From assembly GCA_943372645.1 (NCBI GenBank), contig CALRZN010000016.1:1-64000 (forward strand): DNA of 64,000 nt, in the 5' to 3' direction. Shown piece after piece: positions 1 to 7,748 of this stretch. Within the stretch, counting starts at the first letter, position 1; each line of letters begins with the position of its first letter. The DNA comes from VBWE01 sp943372645. GTDB lineage: Bacteria > Bacteroidota > Bacteroidia > Palsa-965. The position numbers were made by a program, and so were the translations under genes. The notes under the pieces are model-generated. The model did not search any database. It saw nothing but the letters and a program-made list of their open reading frames with translations, and was not told the origin of the DNA.

Positions 1-147
1 TAATAAAAGTTTAAAAAAAAACTACGCGTCAGTTCGAGCGGCAGTCGAAGTAATAAAAGTGTAAAAAAAACTACGCGTCAGTTCGAGCGGCAGTCGAAGT
101 AATAAAAGTGTAAAAAAAACTTCGCGTCAGTTCGAGCGGCAGTCGAG
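1..147. repeat. Tandem repeat array, three copies, 49-bp period, cut by the window edge
   Basis: Three near-identical units carry the core CGTCAGTTCGAGCGGCAGTC, starting at 27, 76 and 125. They are separated by an A-rich spacer containing TAATAAAAGT. Spacer and core are both conserved, so the whole 49-bp unit is the repeat. The array lies at the 3' end of the rfaE2 gene and probably continues beyond base 1. The same core is arrayed with a 45-bp period at 56805-57052. Confidence 0.9.
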
Positions 148-200
148 AACAGCGGTAACGTATCTTAATTTCCAGTATCCCCAAATTCCACAAAACAACT

Positions 201-695
201 TTACCCCTTAATCTTCTTCTCAATCGCCGTAGTAGAAAAACCCTCCACCAGCGGAATAAGTTTCACTTCGCCGCCGCGTGCGAGCACGATATCGTGACCG
301 GCAATCTGTTCTACTTTATAGTCGCCGCCTTTTACGAGCACATCGGGCTGAATGGCTTTGATGAGGTTGTAGGGTGTTTCTTCTTCAAAAATGATAACCG
401 CGCTTACGAATGCGAGCGAAGCAATAATCAGCGCGCGCGATTGTTCGTCCTGGAGCGGACGCGAATCGCCTTTCTGCAGCATTTTTACAGAGGCATCGGC
501 ATTCACACCTACAATGAGTGCATCGCCGCAGTCGGCTGCTTTGGCAAGCGTATCAATATGTCCGCGGTGCAGGATGTCGAAACAGCCGTTGGTGAATACT
601 ACTTTTTTCGAAAACATACGCCAAAGCGCCACCTGTTTTTCGAGGCGGTCGAGCGTGTAGATTTTTTGTGCGATAATTTCCGGATGCGTGAGCAT
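201..695 (-). CDS. rfaE2: D-glycero-beta-D-manno-heptose 1-phosphate adenylyltransferase
   Basis: This 164-residue protein matches the stand-alone nucleotidyltransferase half of HldE/RfaE, which joins heptose 1-phosphate to ATP to give ADP-heptose for the lipopolysaccharide core. It has the cytidylyltransferase fold start VVFTNGCFDILHRGH, whose HxGH-type motif (HRGH) binds nucleotide, followed by VGVNADASV and the late motif LVKGGDY with VPLVEGFSTT-like sequence near the end. It is the last gene of a tight unit panD - flippase-like - rfaE2, starting 5 bp after the flippase gene. The kinase half is not in the window, so the function is probably split over two proteins here. Confidence 0.93.
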   Translation of the reverse strand: MLTHPEIIAQKIYTLDRLEKQVALWRMFSKKVVFTNGCFDILHRGHIDTLAKAADCGDALIVGVNADASVKMLQKGDSRPLQDEQSRALIIASLAFVSAVIIFEEETPYNLIKAIQPDVLVKGGDYKVEQIAGHDIVLARGGEVKLIPLVEGFSTTAIEKKIKG

Positions 696-700
696 GGCAA

Positions 701-1711
701 CTATATTTTTGCGCGGTTAAGTGCAGGAAGCAGGATGAGCGAAATAATGCCGAAGATAAGCACACAGCCCAGCTGCGAACCCCAGGTTACCCAGGCGAAC
801 GCGAAACCGATGTCTTTGCTGATGCCGTAAACCGAAAGTAAAATGCCCATCACCAGTGCCTGGTAGGCACCGATTCCGCCCGGTGTGAAAATTACACCAA
901 ACGTGCCGAAGAGCAGTAACACGAGTGCGGCATTCAGGCCGAGGTGCGAGGTACCGCCGAAGCTGAAGAACACCACGTACAGCGCCAGCCAGTAACAGGC
1001 CCAGATGAAAATGGAGTGAAATGCAAACAGCCACGGTTTTTCGATGCGGCGAACCGCTTTCATGCCTTCGGTAAATCCTTTGATGATGTTGGCGAATTTC
1101 GGGCCGAGCATTTTGTAGATGCGTTTGCGCAGCATCCACCACGACACAATGCCGCCGATAAAAATAACTGCGGCAACTATTACAAACGTGGTGTTCTGCA
1201 TCAGCGGGCCGAATTTGCGGGAAGCCGGTTCGGTGATGTATTCGCTGATTGCTTTTTTCAGTTCGGTGAACTGGAAAACGATGGTGCCGATAAACACCAG
1301 CAGCAATGAAAAGAAATCGAAAATGCGTTCAACGATTACGGTACCGAAGCTTTCGGCAAACGGTACTTTTTCGTAACGGTTGAGTAAGGTACAGCGTGTA
1401 ATTTCGCCGAGGCGCGGCACGGCGTAGTTGGCCATGTAACCAATCATTACCGCAAAAAACGTATTACTCACTTTCGGGTTATGCCCGAGCGGCTGCATAA
1501 GCATGCGCCAGCGCACGGCCCGGCTCCAGTGTGCAACGGTATTGATCAGAATAGCGAGAATGGCCCACAGGTAATCCGCTTTCTGCAGCGCTTCCACAAA
1601 CTGTTTTTTTTCTTCTTCTCCGAACTGCCGGTAGAGCAGCCACAGCAGCAATATGCCGAGTCCGAGAAACAGCAGCACCTTCGCTATGGAAAACAGTTTT
1701 TTGCGGTTCAA
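701..1711 (-). CDS. Flippase-like integral membrane protein (LPG synthase TM / UPF0104 family)
   Basis: The 336-residue protein is almost entirely hydrophobic, with about eight membrane segments. It has features of the lysylphosphatidylglycerol synthase transmembrane family: an early RAVRWR segment, the NTFFAVMIGYMANYAVPRLGE stretch near residue 90 and the GGIGAYQALVMG motif near residue 290. Family members are proposed to move or modify lipids, but this group has no settled substrate. It starts 3 bp after panD and ends 5 bp before rfaE2, so the three are probably co-transcribed. The neighbouring ADP-heptose gene fits an envelope-lipid role, which is inference only. Confidence 0.85.
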   Translation of the reverse strand: MNRKKLFSIAKVLLFLGLGILLLWLLYRQFGEEEKKQFVEALQKADYLWAILAILINTVAHWSRAVRWRMLMQPLGHNPKVSNTFFAVMIGYMANYAVPRLGEITRCTLLNRYEKVPFAESFGTVIVERIFDFFSLLLVFIGTIVFQFTELKKAISEYITEPASRKFGPLMQNTTFVIVAAVIFIGGIVSWWMLRKRIYKMLGPKFANIIKGFTEGMKAVRRIEKPWLFAFHSIFIWACYWLALYVVFFSFGGTSHLGLNAALVLLLFGTFGVIFTPGGIGAYQALVMGILLSVYGISKDIGFAFAWVTWGSQLGCVLIFGIISLILLPALNRAKI

Positions 1712-1714
1712 AAC

Positions 1715-2068
1715 TCAGGATTTGAGGGTGTTCGTTTTTTCGTCGGGAAACACCACGACGGGCGTGTGTGTTTTGGCCAATTCAAAATCCATTGACGCGT
1801 ACGAAATTACCAGCACAATATCACCAACCGCCACTTTGCGTGCCGCCGGCCCGTTGAGGCAGATCATGCCCGAATTGCGTGGACCTTTGATTACGTAGGT
1901 TTCGAGGCGTTCGCCGTTGTTGATGTTTACCACCTGCACTTTCTCATTTTCAATGAGATTGGCGGCGTTCATCAGCGCTTCGTCAATGGTAATACTTCCG
2001 ATATAATTCAGATCCGCCTGCGTAACTGTTACGCGATGGATTTTCGATTTCATGACCTGTATCTGCAT
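1715..2068 (-). CDS. panD: Aspartate 1-decarboxylase (pyruvoyl enzyme)
   Basis: PanD makes beta-alanine from aspartate for pantothenate and coenzyme A. The 117-residue protein has the self-processing site as Gly24-Ser25 in YIGSITID, the same position as in the E. coli enzyme; cleavage there creates the pyruvoyl cofactor. KSKIHRVTVTQADL before it and GERLETYVI and LNGPAARK after it are family hallmarks. The start at MQIQVMKSKIH is preferred over the internal Met6 because it puts the cleavage site at the standard position. A TACCTTTG box ends 7 bp upstream of the ATG, so the message should have almost no leader. Confidence 0.95.
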   Translation of the reverse strand: MQIQVMKSKIHRVTVTQADLNYIGSITIDEALMNAANLIENEKVQVVNINNGERLETYVIKGPRNSGMICLNGPAARKVAVGDIVLVISYASMDFELAKTHTPVVVFPDEKTNTLKS

Positions 2069-2075
2069 GCGGGGG

Positions 2076-2083
2076 CAAAGGTA
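2076..2083 (-). promoter_or_regulatory. Bacteroidota -7 promoter box of panD
   Basis: On the minus strand the sequence reads TACCTTTG, an exact match to the phylum consensus TAnnTTTG, followed by a C-run and the panD ATG 7 bp on. Transcription should begin within a few bases of the start codon. A clear -33 element was not seen. Confidence 0.55.
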
Positions 2084-2187
2084 CGAAAACCTTTTTAGGG
2101 ATGATTTGAAACAAAAAAACCCTTCGGTAAGAAACGTTTTGGAACATTTTTGCCTTTGCTACTTCGTGGTTTGTATACTTTTTTGCC

Positions 2188-2217
2188 ACGAAGTCACAAA
2201 GACACCAAGAAACACAA
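2188..2217. repeat. Dispersed cacgaag/cacaaag repeat fragment
   Basis: The intergenic segment contains gccacgaagtcacaaagac and related words, a low-complexity motif (variants of CACGAAGACACAAAGACACGAAG) that I recall as recurring between genes in many environmental bacteria. It lies between panD and the next terminator. No gene is seen in 2069-2305 apart from this motif, the panD -7 box and the terminator. Confidence 0.4.
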
Positions 2218-2244
2218 AACAGCCATTTTCAAAACGTATCTAAA

Positions 2245-2276
2245 CAAAAAAACCGTCTCGGCTTAGCCGGGACGGT
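2245..2276 (-). terminator. Rho-independent terminator
   Basis: On the minus strand the arms AACCGTCCCGGC and GCCGAGACGGTT pair with one mismatch around a 3-base loop and are followed by a T-run. It lies 30 bp after the stop of the 94-residue gene at 2306-2590 and should end that transcript. Confidence 0.85.
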
Positions 2277-2305
2277 TCGTGGTATTATGCTATTCGTGCG
2301 GAATA

Positions 2306-2590
2306 TTATTTCTCGTCGCCGTAAAAATAACCGGCATCCAGGAATTCTTTAAAATCGGCCAGGTTGGCCAGTACCTGCAGTTTGCGGTAGCACTCGTGAA
2401 AGGCCATGTCGTTTTGCTGCTTGTTCAGTTCTTCCAGGCGGTAGTGATCGAAATTGCGCAACGCCTGCCGTTCTTCGGTAGTGAGTTTTTCGCCGTTAAA
2501 GTCTTTATCGCGCAGGTCGTTTATGCTGACCGTGCCACCGATATCGGCTTTGGCAAAATATTTTTTAAGTAATTCCTCTTTCGTTGACAT
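2306..2590 (-). CDS. Conserved hypothetical protein, 94 residues
   Basis: This is a small, charged, soluble protein with no signal peptide or membrane segment. It begins MSTKEELLKKYFAK and contains LTTEERQALRNFDHYRLEEL, which looks helical. I do not recognise a named family. It is supported as real by its own promoter (TTTTGG, 20 bp, TAACTTTG on the minus strand) and a good terminator just after its stop. It is monocistronic, facing the same way as the arsenic cluster upstream but apparently not part of it. Confidence 0.75.
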   Translation of the reverse strand: MSTKEELLKKYFAKADIGGTVSINDLRDKDFNGEKLTTEERQALRNFDHYRLEELNKQQNDMAFHECYRKLQVLANLADFKEFLDAGYFYGDEK

Positions 2591-2610
2591 TGGATCGCCC
2601 CTTAACTGTA

Positions 2611-2644
2611 CAAAGTTAATTTTTTGACTGTATTCGCGCCAAAA
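2611..2644 (-). promoter_or_regulatory. Promoter of the 94-residue gene
   Basis: The minus strand reads TTTTGG, 20 bp, TAACTTTG, matching the Bacteroidota pattern of a TTTG-like -33 element and a TAnnTTTG -7 box. The box ends 20 bp before the ATG at 2590. Confidence 0.65.
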
Positions 2645-2657
2645 GGTTTATTACTTT

Positions 2658-3347
2658 TTAAGCATCGCCCTGTTTTCCAGGCGCTTTTTCGGCAGCGGCG
2701 GTTTTTTGCGGGATAAACCGTTCAATCAGAGCGGCGAAAAGTGCACCGGCCACCGGGGCCACAAGGTACAGCCACAGGTGTTCCCAGTGCCCGCTTACCA
2801 GCGCAGGCGAAAACGAACGCGCGGGATTCATGGATGCACCGCATACCGGTCCGGCAAAATACGCTTCGAACCCAACGACAAGGCCAATGAGCGTGGCCGA
2901 AATCCATAAACTTTTTTTATTGCGGATCACAGTCAGAATCATAGCCATGAGCAGCAGTGTGAGCACAAACTCATAGATGAACGATTCTGTTACGCTGCCC
3001 GCGGGAAGGGTTGCGCCGAGCAATTCGTTCTCGGGAAACAGCAGGCGAAGTAATCCGCTGGCTGCCACCGCACCGGCCAGCTGCGCAAGGATGTAAAAGA
3101 ACGCAGGCTGCAGCGGAAATTGTTTAAACGCGGTTAACGTAATGGTAACTGCAGGATTAAAATGCGCGCCCGAAATGGCGGCCAGCAGCAGGATGGAACC
3201 GGTAACCGCAATACCGAATGCGGCCGAAATACCGAGGTGTGTTACTATTCCGTCAAAGGTCTGATCAACCGCCACCGCGCCGGTACCGATAAAAACGATG
3301 AGAAACGTGCCGGCAAATTCGGCAAGTAATTTTTTGAGCAGCATCAT
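2658..3347 (-). CDS. Aquaporin / MIP-family channel, last gene of the ars cluster
   Basis: The 229-residue protein has six membrane segments and both NPA boxes of the major intrinsic protein family: HFNPAVT near residue 65 and SMNPARS near residue 178, the latter with the conserved pore arginine. It overlaps the preceding phosphoesterase gene by one base (TGATG), so translation is probably coupled. In some bacteria an ars-operon aquaporin (AqpS of Sinorhizobium) carries arsenite out of the cell. The position after arsR and arsM suggests a similar role here, particularly as no arsenite pump gene is present. Water or glycerol transport cannot be excluded from sequence. The C-terminal tail is short and Lys/Ala-rich. 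Confidence 0.88.
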   Translation of the reverse strand: MMLLKKLLAEFAGTFLIVFIGTGAVAVDQTFDGIVTHLGISAAFGIAVTGSILLLAAISGAHFNPAVTITLTAFKQFPLQPAFFYILAQLAGAVAASGLLRLLFPENELLGATLPAGSVTESFIYEFVLTLLLMAMILTVIRNKKSLWISATLIGLVVGFEAYFAGPVCGASMNPARSFSPALVSGHWEHLWLYLVAPVAGALFAALIERFIPQKTAAAEKAPGKQGDA

Positions 3348-4108
3348 CAGTAGGCTTTGCGGAGCATATCGGCGTAGGCCGCCGGGAGTTCAGTTTTTTC
3401 AATGGCCTGCGCGGCTTTTTCCACATCGTATGCAACGCGCACAAATTCCACGCGGATGCTTTCGCTGTTTTTTACCGATGCGTTTTCATCAATGGTTAAC
3501 AACACATAACACGCACGTACATCACCGTCTTTGGGTTTGCCCACCGAGCCGGTGTTGATGGCGTGACGGAAATGGCCTTCATCGTTTAACGCCCGGTGCC
3601 ACGGTTTGTGCGTGTGCCCGAACGCCATGATGTCGGCCTGTGCATCGCGCATGATGCGCAGCAAACTTTTTTCGTCGCGGTCTTCAAACAGGTATTCGTT
3701 TATTTTCCGCGGGCTTCCGTGTACGAGCAACAGGCGCATCTTTTCTTCGCCGAACTGAAAATCAATACCGATGTGTGCAGGCAGTGTGCGCAGGTAGGCG
3801 CGGTTGTCGTCGCTGATCCACTGGTTGCTGAGACGGATGGAAACTTTGCCCATCGCTTTGTCGGTATCGGTTTTATACGCGCAGCCGCATTCGTCGCTGT
3901 TCAAACCGATGCCCTGGTCGTAGTTGCCGGCAATGGTTGGGATGTTGCGTTCGCGGATGCGCGCAGTAACTTCATTGGGCCAGGTGCAGTAGCCTACAAG
4001 ATCTCCGAGGCAATACACGGCATCGGGGCGGCGCTGATCCATGTCGGCAAGCACCGCATCGAGCGCGGGCAGGTTGGCGTGGATGTCGCTGAATAAAGCA
4101 ATTTTCAT
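3347..4108 (-). CDS. Calcineurin-like metallophosphoesterase in the ars cluster
   Basis: With the start at MKIALFSDIH the protein has 253 residues and shows the full metal-site series of the family: SDIHAN, GDLVGY, GNYDQ, HGSPR and GHTHKPW, followed by NTGSVGKP. This is the YfcE/MJ0936-like compact form. An in-frame ATG 48 bp upstream at 4156 exists, but the phosphoesterase fold begins at MKIALF, so 4108 is preferred. It sits between arsM and the aquaporin and overlaps the latter by one base. Its substrate is unknown. Dephosphorylating or hydrolysing an arsenic-containing metabolite is possible but purely inferred from context. Confidence 0.88.
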   Translation of the reverse strand: MKIALFSDIHANLPALDAVLADMDQRRPDAVYCLGDLVGYCTWPNEVTARIRERNIPTIAGNYDQGIGLNSDECGCAYKTDTDKAMGKVSIRLSNQWISDDNRAYLRTLPAHIGIDFQFGEEKMRLLLVHGSPRKINEYLFEDRDEKSLLRIMRDAQADIMAFGHTHKPWHRALNDEGHFRHAINTGSVGKPKDGDVRACYVLLTIDENASVKNSESIRVEFVRVAYDVEKAAQAIEKTELPAAYADMLRKAY

Positions 4109-4183
4109 GACGGGCAATTTATACAAATAAAAGAAACGCTGCCCTGGATGAATCATTCACACAAAGCAGCGTTCCCAAAAGAT

Positions 4184-5035
4184 TTAATTACAACAACCGG
4201 TTGACGGATCGCAACACGCTTCCGCTTTTGGTTTTTCGCCATACACGGTAATGCTGTAAATACTTGTACCGCCTGCGCGGAATTTTTCAATGGCTGCGGC
4301 ATCGAGGTACCCGGCAAGAATTTCATCGGGAATAACGATGGCTTTTTCTTTCATCACCTGCACGTTTTCGAAACCTGCATCGGTAATGTGTTTCAGGTAT
4401 TCGTCTTTCTGCAGTGCACCGCTCACACAGCCGGCATACATTTCTGCGGCCTGGCGGATGCCTTCGGGAAGTTCACCGGCAAGTACCACATCGCTGATGC
4501 TGAAATGGCCCTGCGGTTTTAATACGCGGAACATTTCTTTAAACGCAGCGGCTTTGTTCGGCACCAGGTTAAGCACGCAGTTGCTGATGATCACATCGGC
4601 ACGGTTGCCGCCCACCGGCATCACTTCAATTTCACCGAGGCGGAATTCCACGTTATTGAAATTCAGTTTTTCGGCATTGTCGCGCGCCTTTGTAATCATG
4701 GCGGCTGTCATGTCAATGCCGATTACTTTGCCGTGTTCGCCTACCAGTGCGCGGGCCACAAAACAATCGTTGCCTGCGCCGGAGCCGAGATCAATTACGG
4801 TGTCGCCGGTTTTAATTTTCGCATATTCCGTGGGAATACCGCAGCCGAGACCGAGGTCTGCATCGGAAACATAGCCGCCGAGCGCATCGTATTTTTCAGC
4901 GAACACAGCATAATCAATGGTGTCGCAGCAACCAGTGGCGCCGCAGCACGATGCTGCATTTTCGGTTTTGTTCTGGGTGGCAATGGCGCTGTATTTTTCA
5001 CGCACCATTTCTTTGATTTTTTCGGGAGATTCCAT
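4184..5035 (-). CDS. arsM: Arsenite S-adenosylmethionine methyltransferase
   Basis: ArsM methylates arsenite stepwise to volatile or less retained species. The 283-residue protein has the SAM-binding motif VIDLGSGAGND (around 80-90) and the three cysteines expected to bind As(III): Cys65 in LGLGCGIP, Cys153 in ISNCVLN and Cys203 in YAGCVSG. Extra cysteine pairs lie near the N-terminus (CC at 30-31 and 36-37) and at the very C-terminus (EACCDPSTGCCN), typical of this family. It follows arsR by 51 bp and is in the same orientation. Confidence 0.95.
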   Translation of the reverse strand: MESPEKIKEMVREKYSAIATQNKTENAASCCGATGCCDTIDYAVFAEKYDALGGYVSDADLGLGCGIPTEYAKIKTGDTVIDLGSGAGNDCFVARALVGEHGKVIGIDMTAAMITKARDNAEKLNFNNVEFRLGEIEVMPVGGNRADVIISNCVLNLVPNKAAAFKEMFRVLKPQGHFSISDVVLAGELPEGIRQAAEMYAGCVSGALQKDEYLKHITDAGFENVQVMKEKAIVIPDEILAGYLDAAAIEKFRAGGTSIYSITVYGEKPKAEACCDPSTGCCN

Positions 5036-5086
5036 TTTGTTTTTCTTTTTATATCGTTAAATTACGATGGATTAGTTTAAAAAAAA

Positions 5087-5413
5087 TCAGCAGCAGGTAT
5101 TCGCTTTGAACGCTTCAAAAAGCTGCTGGAAATAATTTTTTGCTTTGTTCCATTCGGTTTCATCAATGCAGTAACACACCCGCGGGCCGTCAATATCACC
5201 TTTGATGAGACCGGCTGTTTTTAATTCTTTCAGGTGCTGCGAAACCGTTGACTGGGAGAGCGGCAGTTCATCCACAATGTCACCGCATACGCAGGACTGT
5301 TTTCTCAGCAGTACCTGCAGTATCGCAATGCGTGCCGGATGCGCAAGCGCTTTGGCATACGCCGCAACACGCACATCTTTTACGGTAAACTCTTCGGTTT
5401 TGGAAACACCCAT
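5087..5413 (-). CDS. arsR: ArsR-family arsenic-responsive repressor
   Basis: The 108-residue winged-helix protein has the recognition helix SQSTVSQHLKELKTAGLI and the metalloid-sensing pair CVC in SCVCGDIVDELPLSQ, the place where classical ArsR binds As(III). A further CC ends the protein. It should repress its own operon until arsenite or antimonite binds. It is the first gene of arsR - arsM - phosphoesterase - aquaporin. A palindrome covering the predicted -10 element lies about 170 bp upstream. Confidence 0.93.
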   Translation of the reverse strand: MGVSKTEEFTVKDVRVAAYAKALAHPARIAILQVLLRKQSCVCGDIVDELPLSQSTVSQHLKELKTAGLIKGDIDGPRVCYCIDETEWNKAKNYFQQLFEAFKANTCC

Positions 5414-5585
5414 TTGTTTCTTGTGTTTTGAAAATTTAAATTTTTTCTGCGATCGGGATGTCGGTTCGTCGGTTGCCTTTTCGGGCGGCAGCCCCCGTAA
5501 ACCTTTTCCGTTGTTTGCTGCTGCCGCTCAGCACAACGGATCGCGGTTACGTTCCATGACAATTTCGGAACCTGGTCTCAAATCC

Positions 5586-5620
5586 ATCGCAATATTACGA
5601 TAAGAAAATCATATTGTCAA
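5586..5620 (-). promoter_or_regulatory. ars promoter with overlapping ArsR-box-like palindrome
   Basis: On the minus strand the sequence reads TTGACA, 17 bp, TAATAT. The -10 is embedded in ATCGTAATATTGCGAT (5586-5601), a 16-bp palindrome broken at a single base pair. A repressor bound there would block RNA polymerase directly. The -35 hexamer overlaps the 3' end of the gene at 5617-6234. The predicted start leaves a leader of about 170 nt before arsR. Confidence 0.65.
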
Positions 5621-6234
5621 GTATTGAAGAAAAAAATTGCCGCAAAAAGGATCGCAAAACCGGCTAAGTATCCGATATACAGCTGTTTAAAATCATGTGC
5701 TTCCAGCTGTATCCGGGCAGCGCCAACGAGTCCGCTTACAAAAAAGGCGAGTGCGATGGGCCAGGAAGCCGCGTGATTTTCGGTAAGCATGGCACCGAGC
5801 ATGCCCCCGCACAGTCCGCCGAGGCCGACCAGGTGCAGGCTTATTTTCCACCACAGTGTTACTGCAGCAGCAACCAGCTGCGCCACCACCGAGCCGAGAA
5901 TAAACAGGCTGATGAAGGGCGGAATGCCTTTATCACCGAGCATAAAAAACACCACGAGGTACATGGCGGCCGTAAACACCTGCGGCATGAGGCGGTCGCT
6001 GCGCTCGGTCATTTCCAGGTTGCGGATGGCACCGGCGCGTTGCATTGTAAAAGCGGAAAGTGCAGGAATAACAAACGTGAGCAGGAAAAACATACCGGTT
6101 ATAAACAGCATCCGCGCCGGGGCGGTTACCATAAACACATGCGCAAAAGCGGTGTAATAAAACAGCACCGCATACGTAACCATTAATAACGGGTGAAAGA
6201 GGTACGAAAGAAAAACAGCGAGGCGGTGCGGCAT
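5617..6234 (-). CDS. Polytopic membrane protein, possibly PAP2-superfamily related
   Basis: The 205-residue protein has about six hydrophobic segments. The stretch WKISLHLVGLGGLCGGMLG near residue 128 resembles the Ser-x-x-His core of type 2 phosphatidic acid phosphatases, but the complete catalytic set is not evident, so the activity is uncertain. It starts 6 bp after rpoN stops and is probably co-transcribed with herA and rpoN. I recall similar short membrane proteins in Bacteroidota, but this could not be checked. Confidence 0.7.
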   Translation of the reverse strand: MPHRLAVFLSYLFHPLLMVTYAVLFYYTAFAHVFMVTAPARMLFITGMFFLLTFVIPALSAFTMQRAGAIRNLEMTERSDRLMPQVFTAAMYLVVFFMLGDKGIPPFISLFILGSVVAQLVAAAVTLWWKISLHLVGLGGLCGGMLGAMLTENHAASWPIALAFFVSGLVGAARIQLEAHDFKQLYIGYLAGFAILFAAIFFFNT

Positions 6235-6240
6235 GATCCG

Positions 6241-7728
6241 TTACAGTTGCTTGCGCATACGTGCAACCGGAACATCCATCTGTTCGCGGTACTTGGCAAC
6301 GGTACGTCGTGCAATGTTGTAGCCTTTGTCTTTTAAGATTTTGGCCAGCGCATCGTCGGTGAGCGGATTTTTTTTGTCTTCCGCTTCAATGCAGTCGCTC
6401 AGGATTTTTTTCACTTCGCGGGTCGAAACTTCTTCGCCGCTGTCGGTAGAAAGCGACTCGGAGAAGAAAAATTTAAGCAGATAGGTGCCATAAGGCGTCT
6501 GCACATATTTGCTGTTTGCCACCCGCGAAACGGTAGAAATATCAAGGCCTACACGGTCAGCAATGTCTTTCAGGATCATCGGGTGCAGCTTGGTTTCATC
6601 GCCTTCCATAAAAAACTCCTGCTGGAATTCCATAATGGACTGCATGGTAAGCAGCAGTGTATTCTGACGCTGGCGCAGCGCATCAATAAACCATTTCGCC
6701 GAATCAATTTTCGATTTTACAAACGTAACGGCTTCTTTGCCCGAGCGGTCTTTGCTTTTCGCATATTCGCGCAGCATGCTCTGGTACATGTTGCTCACGC
6801 GCAGTTCCGGCACGTTGCGCCCGTTTACGGTAAGCTCCAGTTTGCCGTCCTGGTTGTAGATATAAAAGTCAGGAACAATGTCCTGCACCATGCGCTGCGA
6901 ATCGGCCGCCGAGTTGCCCGGGCGCGGATTGAGTTTGGTCACTTCCTTGATCACCATTTTCAGCGAATCGTCCGTAATGGCGAGGCGGCGTGAAATTTTT
7001 TCGTAATGTTTTTTCGAAAACTCTTCCATGTGTTCTTCAATCACACGGATGGCGAGAATGGTAAACTCGGTGCGCGGCCGTTTGCGGCGGAGCTGCAGCA
7101 GCAGGCATTCCTGCAGGTCGCGTGCACCCACACCGGCAGGATCAAACTGCTGGATTACTTTCAGCAGTTTTTCCAGCTCTTCGTGCGTGGTGGTAATGTT
7201 AATCGTAAACGCAATGTCATCAATAATCGCATCCAGGTCGCGGCGCAGGTAGCCGTCTTCGTCTAAGCTGCCGATGAGGTATGCGGTAATCTGGTATTCG
7301 TTATCATCCAGGTCGTGCAGTCCAAGCTGCGAAAGCAGCAGTTCCTGGAAACCCGGTCCCTGGCTCAGCGGCGATTCGCGGCGTTCGTCGTCGGGACTGC
7401 TGTTGTTTACCTGTTCACGGTACGAATAGCCTTCGTCTTCGTCCATGTACTCATCCAGGCTGAACTCTTCTTTTTCCTGTTTCGGTTCTTTCTCCTCATC
7501 ACTGCCGGTATCGTCGTCTTTGAACAGTCCGTCATCGTCTTCCGAAATATCGTCTTTACGATCGTCCTCGTCTTCTTCACGTCCTTCCTCGAGGGCGGGG
7601 TTGGTTTCAATTTCTTCTTTGATGCGTTGTTCAAGCGCAACAGTCGGAAGCTGCAGCAGTTTCATGAGTTGAATCTGTTGCGGCGATAACTTCTGGAGTT
7701 GCTTCTGAAATAGCCCTTGCTTCAGCAT
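6241..7728 (-). CDS. rpoN: RNA polymerase sigma-54 factor
   Basis: The 495-residue protein has the standard three-part layout: a glutamine-rich activator-interacting N-terminus (LFQKQLQKLSPQQIQLMKLLQLP), a very acidic region II (about 45-95), the core-binding and helix-turn-helix regions, and the RpoN box ARRTVAKYRE near the C-terminus that reads the -24 element. DISTVSRVANSKYVQTPYG near residue 395 is also diagnostic. It sits between a HerA-like ATPase gene (20-bp gap) and a membrane protein gene (6-bp gap). No sigma-54 activator with a AAA domain is seen in the window. Confidence 0.96.
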   Translation of the reverse strand: MLKQGLFQKQLQKLSPQQIQLMKLLQLPTVALEQRIKEEIETNPALEEGREEDEDDRKDDISEDDDGLFKDDDTGSDEEKEPKQEKEEFSLDEYMDEDEGYSYREQVNNSSPDDERRESPLSQGPGFQELLLSQLGLHDLDDNEYQITAYLIGSLDEDGYLRRDLDAIIDDIAFTINITTTHEELEKLLKVIQQFDPAGVGARDLQECLLLQLRRKRPRTEFTILAIRVIEEHMEEFSKKHYEKISRRLAITDDSLKMVIKEVTKLNPRPGNSAADSQRMVQDIVPDFYIYNQDGKLELTVNGRNVPELRVSNMYQSMLREYAKSKDRSGKEAVTFVKSKIDSAKWFIDALRQRQNTLLLTMQSIMEFQQEFFMEGDETKLHPMILKDIADRVGLDISTVSRVANSKYVQTPYGTYLLKFFFSESLSTDSGEEVSTREVKKILSDCIEAEDKKNPLTDDALAKILKDKGYNIARRTVAKYREQMDVPVARMRKQL

Positions 7729-7748
7729 AAAAAATCAATTATCACAAT

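Noticed and set aside
1..147. tRNA-like T-loop words (GTTCGAG) in the repeat core
   Set aside because: No acceptor or anticodon arms can be drawn around the word and it recurs at fixed periods in two arrays.
5380..5562. 60-codon frame in the arsR leader
   Set aside because: Composition is not protein-like and it overlaps the arsR start in another frame; hairpins in the leader are a better explanation.
5693..5800. Complete PAP2 phosphatase signature in the 205-residue membrane protein
   Set aside because: Only a partial SxxxH-like motif is seen, so the catalytic assignment is left open.
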